Below, one piece after another: positions 27,933 through 38,675 of a DNA stretch of 64,000 nucleotides. Position 1 is the stretch's first letter, and the number at the start of each line of letters is the position of its first letter. This stretch comes from Trichostrongylus colubriformis. Taxonomy: Eukaryota > Nematoda > Chromadorea > Rhabditida > Trichostrongylidae. The position numbers were made by a program, and so were the translations under genes. The stretch lies in contig OZ022257.1 of assembly GCA_963978905.1 (NCBI GenBank), positions 8,330,509 to 8,394,508 of the forward strand, written 5' to 3'. The notes under the pieces are model-generated. The model saw nothing but the letters and a program-made list of their open reading frames with translations, ran no database searches and was not told the origin of the DNA.

Positions 27933-28159
27933 CATACACCCGTTCAGAAAGGAGATGGGCCGAGAAATAGAGACGAATAGGGTGCTACTGATATGTATTG
28001 ATAGTAATAGCAAGTATACACTGGCTAACCTGAAAACCTAAAGATAGAACATGTAAAGTTCGATAACGAGATGATATCACGGAGGTGGAAAAGAGGTATG
28101 TTTTATTTACATAGCGTTAGTTCAAACGTGTGATTGGGAAGTTATATCGAGTGTCGGAG

Positions 28160-29681
28160 ATGTCCGCGGAAAATGATCAATACGAGAATCTGGGCCCAAA
28201 CAAACTTGGAGCACAGGGAAGCGGTGAAAAAGAAAAGGATCTGAAAAAACCACTCCCAGCACGGACACCAGGGCAGACTATTCTTGGACAATTCGCTCTC
28301 AGGTAAGAGTTTTATATTCTTTCAGAGATCGGCGTCGAACGATCATCTTATGCGCCGTGAAGTCTGGGTGGGGGGAAATACGCCAAAAAATCGCGTGGCC
28401 GCCCGCGGCGAGCAACGCGGCAGGTGCTAGTGCCAGTGGCAGTGCTGGCAGCCTTCAAGCGAGACAGTGTGGCAAAGGTGGAGGAGGCAGGGTGGCGTGG
28501 CTGGAGGAGGCAGTGTGGCATGGCTGGAGTGCAGAAGTGACGCAGTCACGCTCTGCCGGGCTCCCAAGAGCAAAATCGATTCGCAAGTCGTACTGGTGGC
28601 GCCGCGAGTGCGACGCCGCTGACGCGATTTTTTGGCGTATTTCGCCCACCCGTGAAGTCTAGTTGAATGCAAATGAGTAAGGGCGCCCATTTCCAGACCA
28701 GGGGACGATGTCGACTTGAGTTCAGACCGTGGAACGGTTGTCGGTAGTGCAGAAACAGGAGCAAGTTTGTACTCCAAAGTCCTTCAGAGTGTCAATTAAT
28801 TTGTTAAAGTGAAATTTAGCAAAGAAATCTAAATCGAAGGAAGATGTGACGTCGTTGGACAAGGATAAAGAAAAGGAGAAGGAGAAAGCAAAGCCAAAAC
28901 CAAAACCAGCTCAAATAGATACAATTAAGCCGTATGGTGAGCCGGTAAGCAATCACGTGCATTTCGATTGTATCATACTTGGCGAATTTGTGAGCGGTTG
29001 ACTATGTAAGACATATCTATCGATTGGAGTAGGCGTCGCCCGCTTACTGGGCGGCACCGGTTGCGTACATACTACAACGCGCAACCTGTTCACAGGCTCA
29101 GTCAGAAATATACGGAATGGCGACAATATGAGAAAACAAGTTTAAACATGTCACATGCTGTAAAAGCGCAGATTGGGCGGTAGCGCAGAAGTAGACAGAT
29201 GCACGTCGTACAGAGAAGAGGTGCGATGTGCGACAGGACACTTGAATCGGGTAAGATCACAAGAGAAGACTGCTGTGGTCGTGCCTCTAAGCGCACCACC
29301 AAGTTACACCGGAGACAGGAAGACGCTTGTCGGAGCGATGGCTCAATTCGAGTGTCCTTTCGCAAAAAGAGGTACGACTCATAGCGCCCGAAAACGTCGC
29401 GCGGGTCCAGCATCACCTTCTTTTGCCTTACATCCATTGCGCAACGAAAATGATCCACAATTTCTCTTACAATGAGCACCCTAACGATACTTCCAAATTG
29501 GCCGAGTATGAGTACGACCGTTCCCTCGAAGTCTCTTTGAGGATTTCAGAAGATGTTGAGATTTTGCCATGCAATCACGTTAACACTACTGGTGATCAGT
29601 TTTGTGCTGATGGCATTCACAGTAGTGCAATTCGTAGACATCTTCGTTTGGTTGCCGATGTTATTTGGTGATGAAGAATGA
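28160..29681 (+). CDS. Small single-pass membrane protein, Lys-rich (cluster member 1)
   Basis: Exons 28160-28302, 28697-28743, 28820-28944 and 29550-29681 join in phase (2, 1, 0) into 148 aa. The head begins MSAENDQYENLG, with a YENL motif that would fit an SH2 ligand of pYxN type. A middle block is rich in Lys, Glu and Pro (DKDKEKEKEKAKPKPKP). The last exon encodes one hydrophobic helix of about 25 residues (about 111-137) and ends FGDEE. There is no signal peptide, so a cytosolic head with a C-terminal anchor is inferred. The last exon has exactly the same length (132 nt) and phase as that of cluster member 4. AATAAA lies at 29770. Intron 1 holds a Mutator-like MITE. Exon 2 rests mainly on phase and is the least certain. 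The family and function are unknown to me. Confidence 0.6.
28365..28651. mobile_element. Mutator-like MITE, copy 2, with 9-bp target duplication
   Basis: Termini GGGTGGGGGGAAATACGCC and GGCGTATTTCGCCCACCC are inverted, with CAAAAAATCGCG/CGCGATTTTTTG further in. The element is flanked by the direct repeat GTGAAGTCT (28356-28364 and 28652-28660), the 9-bp size typical of Mutator-type insertion. It sits in intron 1 of cluster member 1. Confidence 0.8.
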
Positions 29682-30215
29682 GAGACTTAATTTCAATCAT
29701 TGTTTATGAAACGTTGTTTACATATCTTCATATCTACTTGACATATAATTTTATACGAATACAGTTTGAAATAAAGTATTGAATTTGATGCGCTCACACC
29801 ACTGAGGAAAGCTATGCATTTCAATTTGAAACAAGCTTCACAAATTTCCAAAATGGGGATCACAGAGATGTCAATTCTACATCAAGATCTCGATTTTGAA
29901 CGCACTTTCATAAGTTTACGAATGCGTGGCGCATTCAGCATCGGTAGCTCAAGCAGTAAGAGAATAAGAGATATATAAGAGTAATGACGAAATGTCTAAT
30001 ACAATGATACCTCACTCCCCGTGGTCGCAACGATATGAGACGCCCCCACCATTCACTAGCAACAGATAGCTGATGCTCCAATCAGTGCTGCCCATATGGG
30101 TTTTCGCATACTACACAAAGTGGGAATTCATCCGCCTTCCCAACATCAGATACATCCTTGTTCATTTCTCCGCTTGAAGCAAACCACGCAATAATCAGAT
30201 TAGTGACTTACAGTC

Positions 30216-30347
30216 CATTTCGGAATGACAGATAGGGCGTGGCCTACGACTTGAGTGAATGGTGAGAGTGAGAGTGTGTGGCGGGATGAGAGAGTTTGAT
30301 AGGTCATCCAAGTCCGTAGGCCACGCCCTATCTGTTTTTCCGAAATG
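30216..30347. mobile_element. Palindromic hairpin element, 132 bp
   Basis: CATTTCGGAATGACAGATAG at the left reappears inverted as CTATCTGTTTTTCCGAAATG at the right, and GGGCGTGGCCTACG pairs with CGTAGGCCACGCCC. Arms of about 38 bp flank a loop of AG-rich sequence. It looks like a very short foldback MITE. Confidence 0.75.
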
Positions 30348-30562
30348 TGCTATACTTTCTCAAGCCAAGAAGCTCTGTGGGTATCTTTTCAGGCCGCATA
30401 TTCGTTGCGACTGCACAGTCCACCTTCACGGTATTGTGCGTGCTTGCACACAGCCAAGCCACGCCCATTCAAGAATTCACACTGGCTTTAAACAAAGGAA
30501 TTTATAACGCTGAAGCTGCCTTCGTCATCGAAATGAGTGCTTCATTGGCTTCATTGACTTAT

Positions 30563-30740
30563 GCTACGTTCATACATTGCGGTGCCGGTGGCAGAGCGTG
30601 GCTGCGTGCCTCTTCTTCTCTGTCTGTGACACCCTGTCTCTTTGCCTGGGTCGTCTGTGCACCTCTCCCGTGCGACACTGCCTCGGTGCCTGTGAACGCA
30701 GCCACGCCCTGCTGGCGCGAAGCATTGACGCCGTCTTATA
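30563..30740. mobile_element. Harbinger-like MITE, decayed
   Basis: ACGTTCATACATTGCGGTGC at the left and the interior GTGAACGCAGCCACGCCCTG match the family copies at 42.5, 50.5 and 52.6 kb. The right terminus is degenerate. Confidence 0.55.
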
Positions 30741-31144
30741 TTCTCTTATCACAAGATTCCCTCTCCACGTGAGCGACACATTAAAAAACTTGTCCATCTA
30801 ACGTCAGGCGTGTTCTGATTGCGTGGGCGTGGCTTGGTTGTGTTCAAGCAGATACAACACCGTGAGGGTGCACCGTGCAGCTGCAACAAATGTGCAGCTT
30901 AAGCAGTTATCCAAGAACTCACCAGTCCAAAGAAAGTAAGCCATAAACCTGATTATCGCTTAGTGAGCCTGTGAGCATTACCATAGGTACTGCTCAGAGA
31001 TCGCTCAGTGGAAAGAAAAACATACACATGTCCATCAAGCGATTCAGGTGACCCAGGCGGAAAGGATAAGATACGTGATTGACTAGGTCAATAATTCGAC
31101 TGAAACGCGCGGTCGTTTGTATCACGACGTCTGAACAAGCCTTA

Positions 31145-31592
31145 GGTTGCGTTCATACCGAATTGAATCAGAGTTTTGGCGCATCCGCGTAAAGTTAAAT
31201 ATACGTATCGATCGAGAAAATGAGCGCATTCGCGCATCCGCGATTCCGGAGAATAGGCGCACTCGTGCATGCATAAGATACGTATCGATCGAAAAAATTA
31301 GAGTATTGGCGCATTCGTGATTTGAGAGAATTGGTGCATTCGCGTGACGGATATGATAAGTATCGATTGAAAAATGAGGGTATTGGCGCATCCGTGATGT
31401 TGGATATTTACCATAACAGATATCCACTTGCGATAAGATCTGAAATATCAAGAAACGGAAAGAGGAGAAAAAGAAATTAATCGCACGTGGCACGCGTCGC
31501 GTTCAACAGGGTGACTTGGCTACGCCAAAAATCTCAAATCGCGGATGCGCCGATGCGCCAAAGCTCTCATTCAATTTGGTATGAACGCAGCC
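31145..31592. mobile_element. Harbinger-like MITE, 448 bp, intact ends
   Basis: Left end GGTTGCGTTCATACCGAATT and the inverse of the right end (GGCTGCGTTCATACCAAATT) match at 18 of 20 positions. TTA flanks both sides (31142-31144, 31593-31595), the target duplication expected for PIF/Harbinger elements. The interior holds about three tandem units of roughly 80 bp, each with GTATCGATCGA followed by ATTGGCGCATTC-like sequence, unlike the shorter copies. Confidence 0.8.
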
Positions 31593-32682
31593 TTAGGAGG
31601 AGTAATAAGAGGTGTTGCTGCCACCTATTTTGCGACTTGTGTACGACTTTCCCTGGGTTTGTAGCGTGTACCAATGGAAACCGGGAAGCTGGACTCCTCC
31701 TACAATGTCACTATTCGAACGACAACCTCTGAGTGGTCAAATCTGCTCGAAGCGCGAGAAACCATCGATCCACTCTTTTTCCGTTCTTTGTTCTGTTATC
31801 AAAAACGTTTTAAATTTAACTTTATTCGCATGGACAATCACAGAAATCATTTAATGTCATGTAAATCGATAGAGTATAATACGTAAACTGCGACAACCGA
31901 ATTGTAGCTCAAACATTTTCAGATCAGCCGAAAATCAAACGAACCCAATCGAGTATTTTAAGAAATTGCAACATTGACAACAGGAGCAGGAAGAAACTGA
32001 ACAACATCAAACCCAATGTGACATTGTAGCATTTCGTGAGTGCTGCCTAAAAGGTATTTAATGAAGACTGGCACAAATACCAACACCCATTGGTGCTTGA
32101 AAGTATGCTCTTTGTACAGAAAATGGTGGAAGTTAACTAACCGGCTCGTTGTACGTGCCCATGCTACTTTTTGTCCTCTAAAGTGTGTCCCTTTGGAACT
32201 AAATAGCTGTAATGCGAAGTATCGACTCATAACAAGACCGATTCCATCCAGACCTACCGGTTCTGTAACCTCGATGAAGTGAACTGGGGTCTGTCGGCTA
32301 TTCGATCCCACCAACCGAGATCAGTCAACACTTCTATCTTCTTGGCATAAAGCCAGAGTGAGCTTTTCACTAGGACTAGCCCATATTCTGCGTCAATGTG
32401 AAGTGGTCACGCGCGAAGGGGCGTGGTGGCTGCGGGCTCCGGTGACTTGTCCCAACTCGAGTGTCTTGGCCTATGCCTAAGCTCCTGCCATAGTATCTTG
32501 TCAAGGTAAATAATAAGACCCTGCTACTGAGAGGCTTGTAGGGGACACGGATGTCGGTTTGCACCACGTAATTCTGAACTCCTGAAGCGCTCATCCCCGA
32601 GCTGAGGAACGAGGTTGATCGACCCACTAATGAGAAGTGTGGCTCCAATACTGGGAGCCTGAGTGCACATAATCAATACGTA

Positions 32683-33426
32683 CAGGGGGTGCCAAAAAAA
32701 GTAATTTTGTCTCGTCCACTTTCACCCCATTCTAGTCGAACTACAGCAAATTCTGTTGAGGTATTCACATCCCCAGATTCAAGAGCAGACCTCACTCCAT
32801 CACTATACTCCGTGGCAGCCTTCTGCACGAACAGGAACGGGAGCGAGGAAATAGTGAACAAGATGTGTCACCTCAACCGGGCAAATTCCGAAATTTCGTC
32901 GCCCTCGTTCACAACCTTGCTGAGGTCCGTTCACTCTGGGTACCTAAGGGGATTCATACTGGGTGGTGTTCTTTAACATTCCGTTTTTTCCGGGTTCCCA
33001 GCGCTCTTCGTTTTCAAGAGCGAAAACGTGCCCTTACCAGTGAAACCCCTCCGGAGGCGGATTTGAGGCGTGAAAATGATACTTCGGATCATAGCAGCCT
33101 TGTCCAAGCAGCAGAGGCTCTGTGACTTCCATGAACCGAAGGGCCAATTCTTAGGAAGCTTCCCACAAAAGACCTACCATGGAACCCGGCTCCACTGTTT
33201 TAAGGGGACCTTGATACCGTGGGTGTCCGAAGCCCGACTGCGCCGCTTAAAGGTTCTATATTTTTATGAAAATGAAAGTAGTGAGTCTCAGCTTGTTCTT
33301 GCTTTTAGAGGAACATTTCGGGAATATTTTGCCCTAATACTTTCATTTCTTTCGTTTCCCTATGTTTTGTATAATTGGGAGATGTGAGCCGTGGGGAAAT
33401 TACTTCGTTTTTTTTGGCACCCCCTG
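32683..33426. mobile_element. MaT/mariner-like non-autonomous element, 744 bp
   Basis: Begins CAGGGGGTGCCAAAAAAAG and ends with the inverse TTTTTTTTGGCACCCCCTG, flanked by TA on both sides (32681-32682, 33427-33428). The start resembles the CAGGGTGTCC type ends of mariner/MaT elements. I found no transposase motif in the interior. A shorter relative lies at 38958-39529. Confidence 0.8.
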
Positions 33427-33607
33427 TATAATCTCAGATACGCAACCAGAAGGTACTGTCCGAAATGAGAAAACAGTCTACTCATTATCAGTGCCAGGGA
33501 AGTACAGTGAATCTCATTTCATAAGAAAGGTCCATAAAGGCATACGAGGTAGGACTCTCTTTCTCTCTCGGGTCTTTCAAGCTCTGACTGAACATCCCTT
33601 TCCAGAT

Positions 33608-34311
33608 ATGGGCGAAAATGTGGTAGCAACTGCAATAGGAACGCCAGACGCGCCACCACCTCCCTCAACAGCAACTGGGATACCACAATCACGAGGAGCT
33701 GCACCACCACCACCACCACCAGAAGCAGCTCCACCACCACCACCTTCACCTGGCCCAGCACAATCACCAGCAACTCCACCACCTCCAGTGACAAAAGCAG
33801 CACAAACACCTACTCAAGCAACTACAAAAACTCCCACGACAGGAACAGGGAGGTCTCGATCACCCGTTCCTCCACATTTTCAGGACACTTATGAGAAAAT
33901 AGGGCCAACGTCGAAAATTGTTGCTGAGCCGCCGCCTCCTCCAGATTTGGCATCTTTCTCTTACTCATCAACAAGGCACGTAACTTTACACTGGCACAGA
34001 GCGCTTTCAGTGGCTGAATAATTTACTAAAATTAAAATTCCGGCTTTCAGAAGAGGAAGAATTGGTCGTGGTGCGATCACTGGAAAGAAAATTGTAAGAA
34101 TGTTCCAGAAGATTCCAAACATATTGGTGAAAAATAATGTCTTCAGGAGTCCTGTGTCTATGTTTTTTATGCCGCGATTGGCTTATGGGTACTTATGGCA
34201 ATTTGGACGTTCTTCTTGTATGCTCATTCCGTGGAACTGATGAACTTGGTGCCAGTGTTCTCGTTTCTCGCCCCATCAGAACTTGATTCACTACTGAATG
34301 AAGAGGAATAG
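33608..34311 (+). CDS. Small single-pass membrane protein, Pro-rich (cluster member 2)
   Basis: Exons 33608-33975, 34051-34093 and 34147-34311 give 191 aa. The head (about 1-120) is dominated by Pro runs such as RGAAPPPPPPEAAPPPPP, then DTYEKIGPTSK and PPPPPDLASFS. A short basic stretch (RGRIGRGAITGKK) precedes one membrane helix at about 140-163 (FYAAIGLWVLMAIWTFFLYA), followed by a tail ending LLNEEE. Proline runs of this type can bind SH3, WW or EVH1 domains. An acceptor (TTTCCAG) sits two bases before the ATG, which suits trans-splicing. Intron 1 appears to use a GC donor (AAG|GCACGT), because the only GT option breaks the frame. The second intron is 53 nt, exactly as in member 3. AATAAA is at 34354. 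The family is unknown to me. Confidence 0.75.
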
Positions 34312-34328
34312 TTGATTATCATTGCAAT

Positions 34329-34349
34329 TGTACGAAAAGTCTCTCTAAA
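34329..34349 (+). promoter_or_regulatory. Conserved 3' UTR block of cluster members 2, 3 and 4
   Basis: TGTACGAAAAGTCTCTCTAA lies 18 nt after the member 2 stop codon. Related blocks are TGTATGAAAAGTCTCTCTG at 38485 (member 3) and TGTACGAAAAAAATCTCTTA at 44223 (member 4). It could be a shared post-transcriptional site or plain residue of common ancestry. Confidence 0.4.
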
Positions 34350-34476
34350 GAACAATAAATGATTATATTATCTCTTCTGTTATAGAAAACAACCTGTATG
34401 TAGGTCTGCCGGTATGTCTGTCCGTACGCAGATGAGCGATTGTGATTAGAGAAAGATAGAGCAACACAACCTGTAA

Positions 34477-34816
34477 GGCCGCCGTCATATCATGGGATTT
34501 TGCGTTTTCACGGTTCCGGGTGTGTGCAGATATGACGGAAAATCGCGCGGCCGCCTGCGGTGGCAGCGGGGCTGGTGCGAGTCATGGCATGGCAGCCTTC
34601 AAGCGAGGCAGTGTGGCATGGGTGGAAGCGCAGAGTTGACGCAGCCAATCTTCTGCCGGGCTCTCAAGAGCAATCGATTCGCAAGTCGTACTGGTGGCGC
34701 CGCAAGTGAAACGCCGCGAAGCGTTTTCCGTCACATCTGCACAAACAGCACAATCTCAAGGTCGTAGTATCGCGTGCGAAAGAGTAAAGTTGCAAGACCG
34801 CGAAATCGCAAAATCT
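34477..34816. mobile_element. Harbinger-like MITE split by a Mutator-like MITE
   Basis: TAA followed by GGCCGCCGTCATATCATGGG opens the outer element, as at 13629, and CGCGAAATCGCAAAATC closes it in degenerate form. A complete copy of the GGGTGTGTGCAG element occupies 34518-34744, so the inner insertion is younger. Confidence 0.55.
34518..34744. mobile_element. Mutator-like MITE, copy 3
   Basis: GGGTGTGTGCAGATATGACG at the left and CCGTCACATCTGCACA at the right are inverted, with GAAAATCGCGCGG/GCGAAGCGTTTTC inside. The interior shares GGCAGCCTTCAAGCGAGGCA with copies 1 and 2. Confidence 0.7.
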
Positions 34817-35339
34817 AGTGGAGGTTGGAGTAGGGGGAAACTGACGGATATTGGAGTGTCATTGTAAGACCATGTACCGCATATCTTGTGAATGGAAGAG
34901 GGAGAGTCGTGGGCTTAGCTCGTCTGTTGTAGTGATGACACCTCCTACCTACTTTGTACTCTCGCCGTCGTTATGCTGTGTGCTAACGTTGCACCAGGTG
35001 TCGGCACACTGGGATGGTGCACAGGTACGCACTTATGTTGGGTTATCGTAAGAGCGGTGCCTTTCAAACTAAACCGATCATAGAGTGGGTAACCATGTAA
35101 ACTAAAACGATTGCAGTCTTTTTCACTAGTCATGGCCTGCTCACACAGCCATCATGGAGGGCGTAGAAGGCAGGAAGTGGGTGGTGAACCTTACCACAAT
35201 GAGGTACATTCCGATTTCTGTGACTAATGGGTGGCACCAATGGACGTGTGAATGAGGGTGAATTCGATAATGTTGCCAATGCAGTGTGACGCACAGTTAC
35301 GCCGTGCAGCCAAAGATAAAATCAAAATATCCTACTATC

Positions 35340-35870
35340 CTACTATATATAATTCGCTTAGTATGTCTGTGTGTGTCTGTGTGTGTGTTTGTCCGTCTGT
35401 CACGAAATTCATATCTCGTGTCGCAGCAAAGCTGGGACGCTGAATGTTACAAGTGATATAGGGGATGCCAAAGGAACCTCAGCGGTGGTGGACCGAAAGT
35501 GATAGCAGCTGATAAGGGCTGATAAGGAGCCTCGGAAGGCAAATGTCACCAAATCCGTTTCGCCTTTCGGGTTGATCCTAAAGCGCTGACACCCATAGGT
35601 GTTTTGCGGGATGGGACGGGGACATTAATGGTGGATGACCAGCATTGATAACGGTTGATAAGATTCGATAAGGAGCGTAAAAAGGCTAGAGTCGTCAAAT
35701 CCGTTTCGCTTTTCGCGTTGATCCAAGAGCGCTGACACTCATTGCTGTTCAGCAGGGTGGGACGGGCGTATCAATGGTGGGTGATCCAAATTGATAATGT
35801 TCGATAAGATTCGATAAGGAGCGTGAGAAGGGAAATGTCGCCAACGCCGGTTTGCTTTTGCGGCTAACAA
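35340..35870. repeat. Microsatellite followed by a 145-bp tandem repeat
   Basis: A GTGTGTCT-type microsatellite at 35360-35400 is followed by about 2.6 units of a roughly 145-bp repeat. Unit starts at the GGTGG(A/G)(C/T)GA block are near 35487, 35630 and 35776. Each unit carries GATAAG...GATAAGGAGC, CCGTTTCGC(T/C)TTTCG and GCGCTGACAC. The TATA(TA)TTCGCTTAGTATGTCTGTGTGTG start recalls Helitron-linked minisatellites, but no Helitron terminus was identified. Confidence 0.7.
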
Positions 35871-36562
35871 TGGAATGTTCACATTCGCAGGTATTGTAGG
35901 GTACGGAGACCGCAACGGTATTGTTGGGTACAGGGTCCTCAGTGAAACTGATAACGTACGGTGGCTGATAAAAAGCGTCTGATGCTCAGTGCCATTGGAT
36001 GAACATATTTTGTTTATGTTCTGATATCACTGACCGATGTATCGACCGCTGAATTGCCTAGGGTTCCAAAAAAATGGTGCATTTATCTTGATATTATCAT
36101 CTAAATTGATTATGATGATGCAACCTATATTTGTGATAGCAAAGCAAGCGATTCACTCGGAATCACTTTCTGATGCAGTACTGGGTATCGACCGCTAGAC
36201 TGTGCAAAATACCGAATAGTGAAGCATGTTTACGAAAACGATGGGCATCGATAAGCGGGATATGGACCTACGATCAATGTCTAGAAATTAGATGCTCAGT
36301 AAGTGAACAAATTGTTACCAGTCGATGCAATCGAATTCAGATCTATCGATCTCTAAACTATTCAAACTCCCAATGATGACCTAAACCAGTTGGCTAGGGC
36401 ACACTACTGCGCACGATTCGTGTCGATGACATGCAAAATGGGTTCGATGCAAAGCGACTAAAGTATTTTGATAGCGAAATGCTTTTCTATCATGCCATCT
36501 TCTCTGCTTTTTTCTAATTTAATAGCTCAGCTGAGCGCAGAGGAAAGCAAATTCCCACTTAA

Positions 36563-36988
36563 AGGAATCGTCCACGGAAAATGAGTTTTTGTGTTACCCA
36601 TGTATTTATGTTCTATTTGCCCAATGTTGGCCTCATGCAAAATTTCACGCGAAAAAATGTGAATCTGGCTGAGATACAGCACCACAAAGTGCGGTCCCAG
36701 TGGGCGGGGCCTCCTTGTAAAAGCCTCGTACCGCGCCCGCCGTGGTCGGAGACGCACTGTAGGAACAGAAGGTTACGTAAACAGTCCTACTCTCCGTTCC
36801 CAACGGCGACGGAAGATGGGACGAGGCTTTTACACGGAGGATCCGCCCACTGGGACCGCACTTTGTGGTGCTGTATCTCAGCCAGATTCACATTTTTTCG
36901 CGTGAAATTTTGCGTGAGGCCAACATTAGGCAAATACAACATAAACATATGGGTAACACAAAAACTCATTTTCCGTGGACGATTCCTT
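36563..36988. mobile_element. Foldback element, about 426 bp with 175-bp arms
   Basis: The left arm starts AAGGAATCGTCCACGGAAAA and runs through CAGCACCACAAAGTGCGGTC. The right arm is its inverse (GACCGCACTTTGTGGTGCTG to TTTTCCGTGGACGATTCCTT). Identity is above 90% by eye over about 175 bp, so the arms are recent or maintained. Open frames that cross it on both strands are an effect of the palindrome. Confidence 0.85.
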
Positions 36989-37974
36989 AAATCCCATACA
37001 CAACTGTGGTCGTGCCGATCGAACCCATTTTGCAAACGCCGTGGATCGCGTGCAGTAGTGTGCGCCCGCCAACTGGTTAATATTATAACAAGTTTGTACA
37101 GTAAAGATGAATTGTATATTGGATTGAAAGTTAGTTTGCAAGAGCGTAGACAATGCAGTCAATGACAGCCACTCCATCCACGTGTCATTTGCAAGGTACA
37201 AGATGTTACGAGGCTACCGGACCTCCCCCCCCCCCGGGTCAGGGGAGCTCAAACGGACAAACGGATGAAGAACAATGAATGACACAGCTCAAATCTCAGA
37301 CAACGGGGGGGGGGGGTGATTCAAGTTTAGGATGTTGTTCCGCGGTTACAAGGTTGCAAGTCAACGTACAACGACTTGTAAACTCTATCAAACAACCTCT
37401 ATAAGGGGATCAATGCATTGACGATAGATATTCATGGGGGAAGGGTGCATAAAAAGCTTGGACAGAGTGGTATAATTTGTGACATCTGCGGTACGTTATT
37501 GACACGTCGGTCAAGTAAAGATGGCTAATGTTCAACATGCATTAATGCCCTCCCTACCCCACAGAGCGTTGGGGGTAACTCGAATGGGTCACGTAGTCGA
37601 AGTGTGCGGACGATTAGCAGCGAAGATAAGAGAGCACACGTCGCTCGCATGCCGTGAGCGGGTCATTTCGAGTGTCCTGGCCTATACTCCCTCATGGGTA
37701 TAGCAGGCCCAGTCGGATTCCAGCACTACGGTGGCATAATCGTGCAAGTCTGAAAATCCGATCTTTCAAGATGACCAGTCTTTGAATATACACTGTCAGT
37801 AATCATTTCGGATGCATAGTCATAAAGAGTCTGAAAACAGCCCACTTGTTATCAGAGCGGGGAAAAGTAGAGTGAATCCCATTTCTTAGAGAAGGTCCGT
37901 AGATTCGGGCGAGGTCGGACTCCTCTCTTTACCTAATGCACGCTATCAAATCTGACAATCCCTCTGTTACAGGT

Positions 37975-38460
37975 ATGTTCGGAAATGTAGATCCTATCCC
38001 AGGAGCAGCACCACAGCAGCCGTTTGGAGCTGTGCCACTTCCACCGACCGGAGGAGAATGGCCACCATCACCAGTTCCCATACCAGGACTTTCAGCAAAT
38101 CTGGGTGTTGGGCCACCACCTCCTCCAGATATCGCGTCTCTCTCTGCATCGGGGTATGTCATTGCTGCCTGTCGCAGGGATTTACAATAGATACAGTCAA
38201 TTTAGGAAAGGAAAAACTCGTCCCGGAAAGAAGGCCAGAAAGAAAATTGTAAGGAAGATGTGGAAGATTCCGAACACTATGATGCAAAATAGTACTTTCA
38301 GAAATCCTGCGCGTATCTCCTTTATGCAGCGGTCGGCTTGTGGGTAATCATGGCAATCTGGACATTCTTTCTGTATGCTCATTCTGTTGAAATGATGAAC
38401 TTGGTGCCGGTGCTTTCATTTCTCGCCCCGTCTGCACTCAATTCACTTTTGGATGAATAA
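37975..38460 (+). CDS. Small single-pass membrane protein, Pro-rich (cluster member 3)
   Basis: Exons 37975-38153, 38206-38248 and 38302-38460 give 126 aa. The head has Pro-rich segments and the signature GPPPPPDIASLS shared with member 2. A basic stretch (GKTRPGKKARKK) precedes the helix YAAVGLWVIMAIWTFFLYA (about 77-95); the tail ends NSLLDE. The last exon matches member 2 at 41 of 52 positions, and exon 2 (43 nt) and intron 2 (53 nt) have identical lengths, so the pair arose by recent duplication. Upstream DNA also resembles that of member 2. The acceptor TGTTACAG lies two bases before the ATG. An in-frame ATG at 37936 would add 13 residues. The exon 2 acceptor could instead be at 38197, adding three residues. 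AATAAA is at 38510. No Tyr motif like that of the other members is seen. Confidence 0.72.
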
Positions 38461-38675
38461 CGATTAGTTAGAGATTAATGCAATTGTATGAAAAGTCTCT
38501 CTGAACAATAATAAATGATTATTCCTGGTTTTTCTTGCACGTTTTGTCTGAAGACTATGGGTAACAAAAATTCGAGCTGGAGGAGAATGAGCTTCGCCAC
38601 GGATACAAACCCAATAAATTGCGCAGCTCAGACGGATGCTCTCAGCACGTTCAAGAAATGAAGTTCCGCTGTGGG

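Larger units (their letters stand above)
25179..28159. other. Gene-poor stretch with one MITE and unassigned ORFs
   Basis: Around 25430-25640 there is a partial copy of the inverted-repeat family found at 53529-53771 (GGATGGGTCCTGAAGCG, AGCTCGCACCATC). One open frame at 25947-26312 is listed separately. The rest, including a minus-strand frame near 27285-27548, shows nothing I can name. Confidence 0.35.
29682..33607. other. Intergenic DNA between cluster members 1 and 2
   Basis: Contains the cluster member 1 poly(A) signal, a 132-bp hairpin, a decayed MITE (30563-30740), a 448-bp MITE and a 744-bp MaT-like element, listed separately. A frame after TTTTCAG at 30386 is open for about 60 codons until it runs into the MITE; I could not attach it to a gene. 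A 118-codon minus-strand frame at 31958-32314 has no recognisable features. Confidence 0.4.

Noticed and set aside
30386..30570. Sixty-codon frame after TTTTCAG, considered as the last exon of cluster member 1
   Set aside because: The exon at 29550-29681 fits better in phase, length and helix position; this frame runs into a MITE without a donor.
31958..32314. 118-codon minus-strand frame
   Set aside because: No domain recognised, no splice sites that fit, and it lies between transposons.
33519..33809. Minus-strand frame rich in Val and Leu that looks like a membrane protein
   Set aside because: It is the antisense of the Pro-rich exon of cluster member 2.
36581..37201. Long frames on both strands around 36.6-37.2 kb
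   Set aside because: They run through a foldback element, whose arms read the same on both strands.
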